A DNA stretch of 6,913 nucleotides, taken from NCBI GenBank assembly GCA_002427325.1, contig DIQS01000066.1, forward strand, positions 10,837-17,749, in the 5' to 3' direction. The stretch is from Cloacimonetes bacterium UBA5456. Lineage in GTDB: Bacteria; Cloacimonadota; Cloacimonadia; Cloacimonadales; Cloacimonadaceae. The notes under the pieces are model-generated. The model did not search any database. It was not told the origin of the DNA and saw nothing but the letters and a program-made list of their open reading frames with translations. The position numbers and the translations under genes are program-made. This document shows, in pieces, positions 1 through 5,361 of this stretch (the stretch's first letter is position 1; every line of letters begins with the position of its first letter).

Positions 1-81
1 ATCCGTTTTCTTCTGAAATAGGGTGCATGAAGTGCTAAATAAAGCTAATATTATAATGAAGACGATAGTCGTCTTTCTCAT
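1..81 (-). CDS. Lipoprotein, N-terminal fragment (runs off left edge)
   Basis: Only the first 27 codons are inside the window; the rest lies beyond position 1. They encode a bacterial lipoprotein signal peptide: a short basic start (Met-Arg-Lys), a hydrophobic core at about residues 6-15 (IVFIIILALF), then STSC with the candidate lipid-acceptor Cys19. The lipobox is imperfect because Ser sits at -3 where Leu is usual, but Ser at -1 directly before Cys is normal. Thr follows the Cys, so the Asp +2 inner-membrane retention signal known from E. coli is absent. The start is well fixed: a strong AGGAGG (minus strand 92-87) lies 5 nt upstream, and the ATG overlaps the lgt stop in an ATGA, pointing to translational coupling. 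This ORF is too short to be picked up by length alone. What the mature protein does cannot be told from these residues. Confidence 0.72.
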   Translation of the reverse strand, partial: MRKTTIVFIIILALFSTSCTLFQKKTD

Positions 82-884
82 GATTTCCTCCTATATATAA
101 AGAATATTCCAATCGCTGACAAGATGATCATCAGCAAAGATAGAAATTGACCTATGCTCATAAAGCCAAAAATGAAGCCATGATTGCGATAGAAAGCGAT
201 GTCGTCCGGCACTCTGACAAACTCGATCAAGAAGCGAATGATGCCATAGCCACCGATGAAGCTCCAAAATCCCAGCCCGTCTTTATAGTCTTTATTCATG
301 ATATACCACGAAACTAAGAAGAGCACAAGCCCTTCACCGAGCATCTCATATATCTGGGTGGGATGACGCGGAAGAGCACCGCCGTCGGGGAAAACCATGC
401 CCCAAGGAAGCGTGGTGACACTGCCCCAAAGCTCGCCATTGATGAAGTTTCCCAGTCGCCCCAATCCCAGCCCTATCGCTACGATGGGCATGGCTACATC
501 CGCCATCCGATAGAAAGGCAATTTATGCTTGCGCGTAAAGAGCCATCCCGCCAAAAAGACGCCTATCGCACCGCCATGAAAGCTCATCCCCCCTTCCCAA
601 AATGCAAAGATGGAAAGCGGGCACGCCACATAGAATCGCAAGTTATAGAAGAGGATATAGCCGATCCTGCCGCCCAAAATCACGCCTAACATGACGTAAA
701 ACAAGAGCGACTCATATTTGTCGCGGTCAATCTCTATGTCCTTCTTCTTTAGGAAAGGCTTATAAAGGAAGTATGCAATGACAAAGCTGATCACATAGAG
801 CAAGCCATACCAGCGCACGCTAAAGTCCATGCCAAAGAGCGTAAAACTCACAATCTCGGGACTGATATTATGGTAAGGTATCAT
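78..884 (-). CDS. lgt: Prolipoprotein diacylglyceryl transferase (Lgt)
   Basis: Inner-membrane enzyme that moves diacylglycerol from phosphatidylglycerol to the lipobox cysteine of prolipoproteins, the first step of lipoprotein maturation. The 268-residue length is normal for the family. The Lgt signature GRLGNFINGELWG is at residues 142-154, with the conserved Arg143, Asn146, Glu151 and Gly154. The WEGGMSFHGG block at 97-105 carries His103, the same number as the essential E. coli histidine. Other family blocks are VRWYGLLY (23-30), GGRIGYILFYN (71-81), HPTQIYE (174-180) and EFVRVPD (221-227), whose Arg224 corresponds to the conserved late arginine. Several hydrophobic segments (about 27-43, 60-80, 95-115, 183-197, 205-222, 237-264) fit a seven-helix membrane protein. 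The gene starts 2 nt after the etfB stop with only a weak AAGAGA-like ribosome site inside the end of etfB, so it is probably coupled to it. Its stop overlaps the start of a lipoprotein gene. Confidence 0.97.
   Translation of the reverse strand: MIPYHNISPEIVSFTLFGMDFSVRWYGLLYVISFVIAYFLYKPFLKKKDIEIDRDKYESLLFYVMLGVILGGRIGYILFYNLRFYVACPLSIFAFWEGGMSFHGGAIGVFLAGWLFTRKHKLPFYRMADVAMPIVAIGLGLGRLGNFINGELWGSVTTLPWGMVFPDGGALPRHPTQIYEMLGEGLVLFLVSWYIMNKDYKDGLGFWSFIGGYGIIRFLIEFVRVPDDIAFYRNHGFIFGFMSIGQFLSLLMIILSAIGIFFIYRRKS
87..92 (-). promoter_or_regulatory. Strong ribosome binding site of the lipoprotein gene, inside the lgt 3' end
   Basis: AGGAGG on the minus strand, 5 nt before the ATG at 81-79. It lies within the last codons of lgt and fixes the start of the truncated lipoprotein gene. 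It is a better match to the Shine-Dalgarno consensus than the site in front of lgt itself. Confidence 0.75.
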
Positions 885-886
885 AA

Positions 887-1672
887 TTATCTCTTAGTGA
901 ATTCGTCTAAACGACGCACGATGAGCTCCACTGCTTCGTCGCTATCGCCGTCAAACTTTTCCACGATCTTTTCATGTTTTGGGGTGAAGATGTTGACCAC
1001 CTGCGTGGGCGATCCATTGAGACCGGTGAGATTCTCATCCAGTCCCAGATCATTTGCGTTGAGCACTTTCATTTCGACACTTCTCGCGTTCCGCTTGCCT
1101 CTGAGCGAAGGCAGGCGCGGTGTATTGATCTCTTTCACGACCGTGATGAGTCCGGGAAGCTCCATCTCAAGGGTATCCACTCCATCTTCCATGAGGCGTT
1201 CAAGACGGACTTTGTCCTCTGCAAGACTCTCAACTTTGCGCACAAAACAGGTTTGAGGGATATCTAAGTGAGCGGCGATGCCGGGACCAACTTGCGCGGT
1301 GTCTCCATCAATTGCCTGCTGTCCAGTGAGAATGAGAGTATATTCACCCAGATGCCTGATTGCAGCGGCGAGAGTGTAGCTCGTCGCCCAAGTATCCGCA
1401 CCGGCAAACTTCCTATCTGAAAGCAGGCAGATTTCATCCACTCCCAGCGAGACTGCTTCCCTGAGCGCAGATTCCACCTGAGGCGGTCCCATGCTGATGG
1501 CAACCACCGTCCCGCCATGCTCTTCTTTGAGGCGCACAGCTTCTTCTATGGCATAGGTATCGAAGGGATTGAGGATGCTTTCCACTCCCTCGCGCACCAG
1601 TGTATTCGTCACGGGATCAATCTTGATCTCGGTAGTATTCGGGACTTGTTTTATGCAAACTATGAAGCGCAC
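887..1672 (-). CDS. etfB: Electron transfer flavoprotein, beta subunit (EtfB/FixA family)
   Basis: Small subunit of the EtfAB flavoprotein, which passes electrons between acyl-CoA or other dehydrogenases and a membrane or soluble acceptor. The 261 residues are a normal length. Family blocks are visible in order: VCIKQVPNTTEIKID (5-19), NPFDTYAIEEA (35-45), GADTWATS (91-98), TGQQAIDGDTAQVGP (116-130), MEDGVDTLEMELPG (161-174) and PRLPSLRGKRNAR (185-197). The DGDTAQVGP form of the nucleotide-binding loop is the kind I associate with anaerobic, flavin-bifurcating ETFs; the mitochondrial type reads roughly DDDCNQTG. That assignment rests on memory of the family. The start codon is GTG, supported by AAGGAG 7 nt upstream and by the N-terminus matching the family; the next in-frame Met is residue 61. 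The gene begins 11 nt after the aminotransferase gene and ends 2 nt before lgt. The usual partner etfA is absent on both sides. Confidence 0.95.
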   Translation of the reverse strand: MRFIVCIKQVPNTTEIKIDPVTNTLVREGVESILNPFDTYAIEEAVRLKEEHGGTVVAISMGPPQVESALREAVSLGVDEICLLSDRKFAGADTWATSYTLAAAIRHLGEYTLILTGQQAIDGDTAQVGPGIAAHLDIPQTCFVRKVESLAEDKVRLERLMEDGVDTLEMELPGLITVVKEINTPRLPSLRGKRNARSVEMKVLNANDLGLDENLTGLNGSPTQVVNIFTPKHEKIVEKFDGDSDEAVELIVRRLDEFTKR

Positions 1673-1679
1673 AGTATTT

Positions 1680-1685
1680 CTCCTT
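1680..1685 (-). promoter_or_regulatory. Ribosome binding site deciding the GTG start of etfB
   Basis: AAGGAG on the minus strand, overlapping the TAA stop of the upstream aminotransferase gene (1686-1684) and 7 nt before the GTG at 1672-1670. It supports the non-ATG start and suggests that translation of etfB is linked to termination on the upstream gene. Confidence 0.7.
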
Positions 1686-2787
1686 AGTTAAAGAACTCTT
1701 TGATGCTTTCTACAACGTGGTTCTTCATTTCAACGGTGAGCTCGGGATATATGGGAATCGAGAGCACTTCTTTTGCAGCTCTTTCGCTGATGGGGAGATC
1801 GCCCTCTTTATATCCCAGAGAGGCAAAGCATTCTTGCAGATGCAAGGGCAGCGGATAATAGACCGCACAGCCGATGTCTTTACTCTGCAGATGAGCCATA
1901 AGCTCGTCGCGACGCTCGGTTCTGAGCGTATATTGATTGTAGATACTCACCGCTCTCTTGTCGATCACGGGAGTCTTGAGTCCGGCGATATTGGCAAGAT
2001 GCTCGTTATAGAAAGCAGCATTTTTGCGGCGAGACTCACTCCATGCGGCAAGCTTTTCCAGCTTCACGAGGAGGACGGCAGCCTGCAGGGTGTCCAGCCG
2101 GCTATTCAGCCCTACCCATTTATGGAAGTACTTGGGGTTTTCACCATGCACACGAAGCTGTCTGAGCCCTGCCGCAAGCTCGTCATCATTGGTGAGACAC
2201 ATGCCTGCATCTCCCATTGCGCCGAGGTTTTTGCTGGGGAAAAAGGACAGAGTCCCGATGTCTCCATAAGAGCAACTCATCTTTCCTTCGAAGGTGGCAC
2301 CTATGCCCTGTGCATTATCTTCTATAACCTTGAGATTATGCTTCTTAGCGATCTCCATGATGCGCGGCATATCGCAGCACTGTCCAAAGAGGTGCACCGC
2401 CATGATGGCCTTTGTATTCGGCGTGATAGCGGCCTCGATCTTATCCGCATCGAGGTTGAAGGTATCTTCATCGATATCTACAAACACGGGGACAGCACCA
2501 TTGCGCCAGATGGACGAAGCCGTGGCAAAGAAAGTGAAAGGCGTGGTGATAACCTCATCGCCATGGCCAATATTCAGTGCCTTGATCGCCAAGACCAAAG
2601 CATCCGTTCCCGAGGCACAGCCGATTGCATGCTTGATGCCCAGATAGTCCTGCATCTTTGCTTCGAGTTCTTTAACCTGCGCGCCCATGATATAATGATG
2701 CTTCTCAAAAACTTTGTCTATTTCTTTGCGAATATCCTCCATCAAGGGTTGATATTGCGCATGTAAATCCAACATTGGAACTTTCAT
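1684..2787 (-). CDS. PLP-dependent sugar aminotransferase, DegT/DnrJ/EryC1/StrS family, WbpE-like
   Basis: Fold-type I PLP enzyme of the nucleotide-sugar aminotransferase family, which transfers an amino group (usually from glutamate) to a keto-sugar nucleotide in the cytoplasm. The 367 residues are normal. Visible elements are SGTDAL (59-64, phosphate binding), IEDNAQG (155-161) with Asp157 facing the pyridine nitrogen, SFFPSKNLG (181-189) with the Schiff-base Lys186, HGENPKY (214-220), GLNSRLDTLQAAVLL (226-240) and YYPLPLHLQ (310-318). SFFPSK-LG, NSRLDTLQAA, the spacing and the PLPLHLQ block recall WbpE/WlbC, the aminotransferase acting on UDP-2-acetamido-2-deoxy-3-oxo-glucuronate in diaminouronic-acid synthesis. 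Other 3- or 4-aminotransferases of the family cannot be excluded, and the matching dehydrogenase (WbpB) and acetyltransferase (WbpD) are not in the window. AGGAG lies 8 nt before the ATG. The gene sits 13 nt after the SLBB gene and 11 nt before etfB. Confidence 0.92.
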   Translation of the reverse strand: MKVPMLDLHAQYQPLMEDIRKEIDKVFEKHHYIMGAQVKELEAKMQDYLGIKHAIGCASGTDALVLAIKALNIGHGDEVITTPFTFFATASSIWRNGAVPVFVDIDEDTFNLDADKIEAAITPNTKAIMAVHLFGQCCDMPRIMEIAKKHNLKVIEDNAQGIGATFEGKMSCSYGDIGTLSFFPSKNLGAMGDAGMCLTNDDELAAGLRQLRVHGENPKYFHKWVGLNSRLDTLQAAVLLVKLEKLAAWSESRRKNAAFYNEHLANIAGLKTPVIDKRAVSIYNQYTLRTERRDELMAHLQSKDIGCAVYYPLPLHLQECFASLGYKEGDLPISERAAKEVLSIPIYPELTVEMKNHVVESIKEFFN

Positions 2788-2800
2788 TAAAATGTCTCCT

Positions 2801-4162
2801 TTATTTTATAAGATTATTTATACCAACGATTATCGTGATGGCAGATGCCAAGATGGTTATGCTATCTTTGATCTCCGGCCAGAACGAATATCCTGTTTTT
2901 TCGGGGATGAAGATGGTGTCTCCAGCCTGGATTTCCTGCTTTTTGCTCAGCTTCACCCAGTTGCCGGTTTTGGCTTGGATCAAGTTCCCGCCGATTATCA
3001 TACGGTTCTTTGCAAAGCCACCCGCCTCAGACACATAATATTTCCAATCTGCACCTTCTTTATAGTCCACAAAACCGGGGTTCTTGACCTGTCCGCTCAC
3101 ATAGACCTTATTGATCTTGAGCGGCAGATAGATGTAATCTCCGTCATTGAGCATCACATCCCCTTCTTTGCCCTCACTTTCGATGATCTTCGCAAAGTCT
3201 ATGGAATATCGCCCACTTATCTGTCTGAGTTTGGTTCTTTGATAGGAATATTCCACCGGTGTGAGGTGAAGAGGAGCAGCCTGCAATATCCTTTCGAGCT
3301 CATAATCCGTCTCAGAATTGAAGGCTTTATTTATCATGACCGCATTATGAATATCGGCATCTTCGAGAATGCCACCACTTCTTTGGATGATATCCCAGAT
3401 GGTATCTCCATCAGAAAAGAGATATTCACCTTGGTGAACAAAACGTCCCGAGAGCGTAACCCCCTTGCGCGAGTGATATTTAGTATCATAGGGCACCATA
3501 AGTCTATCTCCGGCAGAGATGATGCGCCCTCCATCGCTATTGAGGTCAATGATTTGAGCGTCATAGCTTTTACTCTCGCTTTGATATATGCTATGTTGAA
3601 TCACACTCACTTCAGCGCCGGGCAAGGTTCCACCCGCAAGCGCAATGAGTTCGGCGACGCTATCTCCTTCCTGATATTCGATATAGCCGGGATGCCCCAC
3701 ACAGCCCCAAACGCTGACGAAATCTTTGCTCACATCGACAAAGATATTATCCCCGTCTTTGAGGGTGGGATTTTGGGAAACATCTCCCAAGCGCAGATAT
3801 CTGAGGAGGTCATAGCTTTGCTCAGCACCGTTACGAGTGATCTTCACATTGCGCAAAGACTGGTATTCTTTATACTTATCCGTGTCACTATCCAAAGAGC
3901 GCACAAGAGGGATGCTCTTTGTCAGGATAAGTTCTTTGGGAAGCTCTTGGAGCAAGGACTCCTCATCAAAGTCTGCTAATTCAAAGGCCGTGATGAGATT
4001 ATCTCCCAAAATCAGGCGATAGCTTCCGGGATGACGAACATAGCCGCTGATATTCACGCCAATTGTCGGCATACTGCTCATTTCAAAGCTACTTCTGTCA
4101 ATTGCCAAAATAGGCAGAGTCAAAAGAACAATCAGGAGTGTGATTATACCTTTATTTTTCAT
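2801..4162 (-). CDS. Secreted multi-SLBB-domain protein, polysaccharide-export type
   Basis: Predicted exported protein of 453 residues with a signal peptide (basic Lys2/Lys4, hydrophobic 6-18, likely cut after LPILA at 20; no lipobox Cys). Four SLBB-like units follow. Each opens with a V-x-(S/W)-G-x-V-x-x-(P/Q)-G motif: VNISGYVRHPG (36-46), VSVWGCVGHPG (149-159), VTLSGRFVHQG (235-245) and VYVSGQVKNPG (353-363). Each closes with a GD-x-(I/L) strand: LKDGDNIFV (134-142), ISAGDRLMVP (215-224), LNDGDYIYLP (338-347) and IQAGDTIFIP (411-420). Units 2-4 also carry an AGG or SGG turn. The C-terminus has a hydrophobic helix at about 433-450. SLBB proteins form periplasmic or outer-membrane rings that export capsule or exopolysaccharide (Wza family). 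No classical poly-export N-terminal domain is seen. The ATG overlaps the epimerase gene by 11 bp with no good ribosome site, so it is probably translationally coupled. Confidence 0.88.
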   Translation of the reverse strand: MKNKGIITLLIVLLTLPILAIDRSSFEMSSMPTIGVNISGYVRHPGSYRLILGDNLITAFELADFDEESLLQELPKELILTKSIPLVRSLDSDTDKYKEYQSLRNVKITRNGAEQSYDLLRYLRLGDVSQNPTLKDGDNIFVDVSKDFVSVWGCVGHPGYIEYQEGDSVAELIALAGGTLPGAEVSVIQHSIYQSESKSYDAQIIDLNSDGGRIISAGDRLMVPYDTKYHSRKGVTLSGRFVHQGEYLFSDGDTIWDIIQRSGGILEDADIHNAVMINKAFNSETDYELERILQAAPLHLTPVEYSYQRTKLRQISGRYSIDFAKIIESEGKEGDVMLNDGDYIYLPLKINKVYVSGQVKNPGFVDYKEGADWKYYVSEAGGFAKNRMIIGGNLIQAKTGNWVKLSKKQEIQAGDTIFIPEKTGYSFWPEIKDSITILASAITIIVGINNLIK

Positions 4163-5111
4163 AACTATGTATTATTCTATTGATTATGTCTTCAAGACTG
4201 TGTTTGGGCTCATAGCCGATATATTCATGGATCTTGCTGATATCCGGCTTGCGATTCATCATGTCTTCAAATCCTTCCTCAAAGGCGGCTTCATAGCTCA
4301 TATATTCGATCTTTGATTTGCTCTTGCACATTTCCTTCACCTTCTTGGCAAGGTCTTCTATGCTAATGGCTTCCGTGCTGCCGATATTAAAGATTTCGCC
4401 TTCGCATTCCGGAGTGTTCATCAGCTTCACAAAGGCATCCACCACGTCGCTTACGTCTGCAAAACAACGGGTTTGCTTGCCTGTGCCATAGACCACCAAA
4501 GGTTGATCCAAAAGAGCGGCTTTGATAAACTTCGGCACGACCATGCCATATTGACCGGTCTGACGCGGACCCACCGTATTGAACAGGCGAACAATCACCA
4601 CCGGCAATCTCTTTTCGCGATAAAAAGCAAGCGCCAAAAACTCATCAATCGCCTTGGAGCAACTATATCCCCAGCGGCTGATATGCGTGCTTCCCAGGAG
4701 GCGATCATCTTGCTCTGAGAAGGGAACTTTATCGCTCTTACCATAGATCTCACTGGTGGAAGCAATCAGGGCTTTAGCCTTATATTTGTTGCATAGCTCA
4801 AGCACATTATCCGTGCCGTTGATATTCGTTTTCAACATCAAAAGCGGGTTTTCAATGATATATTTCACGCCCACGGCGGCAGCGAGATGATAGACCTGAT
4901 CGCACTTTGAGATGAGCTTTTCCATCAAATCTCTATCCAAGATTGTTCCGGTGTGGAATTCAAACTTGGGATGGTTTTTGAAACTCTTTATGTTTTCCAA
5001 ACTTCCGGTTGAGAGATCGTCTATTACGGTGACCTGATTTCCTTCACTTAAAAGGCGTTCCGCCAAATGTGATCCGATAAACCCGGCACCACCGGTGATT
5101 AATATCTTCAT
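4152..5111 (-). CDS. NAD-dependent nucleotide-sugar epimerase/dehydratase (extended SDR)
   Basis: Cytoplasmic extended short-chain dehydrogenase that modifies the sugar of a nucleotide-diphosphate sugar. Of its 319 residues, the Rossmann NAD site GGAGFIG is at 7-13 with the adenine-ribose-binding Asp31/Asp32 (VIDDLSTGS). The catalytic STSEIYG is at 118-124 and the YxxxK pair is Tyr149/Lys153 (WGYSCSKA). RLFNTVGPRQTG at 175-186 and a substrate-side YGTGKQTRCFADVSD (208-222) follow. These blocks resemble UDP-glucuronate decarboxylases and UDP-hexose 4-epimerases. The TVGPRQTGQYGMVVPKF stretch is typical of members often annotated only as epimerase, so the substrate is not assigned. GGAG lies 6 nt before the ATG. 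It is the first gene of the minus-strand cluster and overlaps the SLBB gene by 11 bp, which supports a role in making the precursor of an exported polysaccharide. Confidence 0.92.
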   Translation of the reverse strand: MKILITGGAGFIGSHLAERLLSEGNQVTVIDDLSTGSLENIKSFKNHPKFEFHTGTILDRDLMEKLISKCDQVYHLAAAVGVKYIIENPLLMLKTNINGTDNVLELCNKYKAKALIASTSEIYGKSDKVPFSEQDDRLLGSTHISRWGYSCSKAIDEFLALAFYREKRLPVVIVRLFNTVGPRQTGQYGMVVPKFIKAALLDQPLVVYGTGKQTRCFADVSDVVDAFVKLMNTPECEGEIFNIGSTEAISIEDLAKKVKEMCKSKSKIEYMSYEAAFEEGFEDMMNRKPDISKIHEYIGYEPKHSLEDIINRIIHSYEK

Positions 5112-5169
5112 TATCTACTCCATAAGAGATTATTTACGTGGATTTTAAGACAATTATTCCACGGCGGTT

Positions 5170-5198
5170 AAACTATTATGACATAGTTAATTTGTCAA
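5170..5198 (-). promoter_or_regulatory. Candidate promoter of the minus-strand operon
   Basis: A perfect TTGACA (minus strand 5198-5193) is followed after 17 nt by TAGTTT (5175-5170). The -10 is poor, with 3 of 6 consensus positions. A better hexamer, CATAAT (5180-5175), is present but at only 12-nt spacing. It lies about 60 nt upstream of the epimerase start. The assignment assumes a sigma-70-like consensus, which may not hold in this organism. Confidence 0.3.
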
Positions 5199-5220
5199 TA
5201 AGAATTGCGAAAAATAGCAT
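5192..5220 (+). promoter_or_regulatory. Candidate promoter of tnaA
   Basis: TTGTCA (5192-5197) and TAGCAT (5215-5220) are spaced by 17 nt and match 5/6 and 4/6 of the sigma-70 consensus. This would give an untranslated leader of about 135 nt before tnaA. The -35 overlaps the TGACA/TGTCA inverted repeat and the opposing minus-strand TTGACA. A second -35 candidate, TTGACA at 5280-5285, lacks a convincing -10. Confidence 0.33.
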
Positions 5221-5352
5221 CGCACGATTATTTTTATCCCAAAGAAAACATAGAATCATGAGAAATCGCTTTATAATTATTGACATTTTTACCCCTCGCA
5301 TAACTATGCCACCATACCATTAACTGATTGATTACAGAAAAAATAGATAAAT

Positions 5353-5356
5353 GGAG
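5353..5356 (+). promoter_or_regulatory. tnaA: Ribosome binding site of tnaA
   Basis: GGAG sits 5 nt before the ATG at 5362. It favours this start over the in-frame Met14, as does the conserved family N-terminus (AEPWRIKMVEP at residues 7-17). Confidence 0.6.
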
Positions 5357-5361
5357 AAACA

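Larger units (their letters stand above)
5112..5361. promoter_or_regulatory. Divergent intergenic region between the envelope operon and tnaA
   Basis: AT-rich 250-bp non-coding stretch that must hold the promoters of both the minus-strand operon and tnaA. The 9-mer TTATTGACA, a full -35 hexamer with its flank, occurs once on each strand (plus 5277-5285; minus 5201-5193), forming an inverted pair. Two overlapping short inverted repeats lie at 5171-5188 (AACTAT, 6-nt spacer, ATAGTT) and 5179-5197 (TGACA, 9-nt spacer, TGTCA). A third, GCATA-AC-TATGC, is at 5298-5309. These could be operators. No tryptophan-containing leader ORF, riboswitch or strong hairpin-terminator was recognised here. Confidence 0.6.

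Noticed and set aside
1717..2766. Long plus-strand ORF (349 codons) opposite the sugar aminotransferase gene
   Set aside because: It lies codon-on-codon antisense to a clear PLP enzyme gene, so its stops would require TTA, CTA or TCA codons on the other strand. Avoidance of those codons by the real gene keeps this frame open. It has no recognisable protein features.
2792..3979. Long plus-strand ORF (395 codons) opposite the SLBB gene
   Set aside because: Same codon-on-codon antisense register and same explanation. The minus-strand frame has a signal peptide and four repeated SLBB motifs, so it is the real gene.
5138..5323. Plus-strand ORF of 61 codons upstream of tnaA, including a 21-codon ORF from the ATG at 5258
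   Set aside because: Considered as a TnaC-like leader. It has no Trp codon, no convincing ribosome site for either the GTG or the internal ATG, and the DNA looks non-coding and AT-rich.
5327..5337. 11-mer ATTGATTACAG repeated at 6875-6885
   Set aside because: A few 11-base repeats are expected by chance in a window this long. The flanks do not match and no mobile-element structure is attached.
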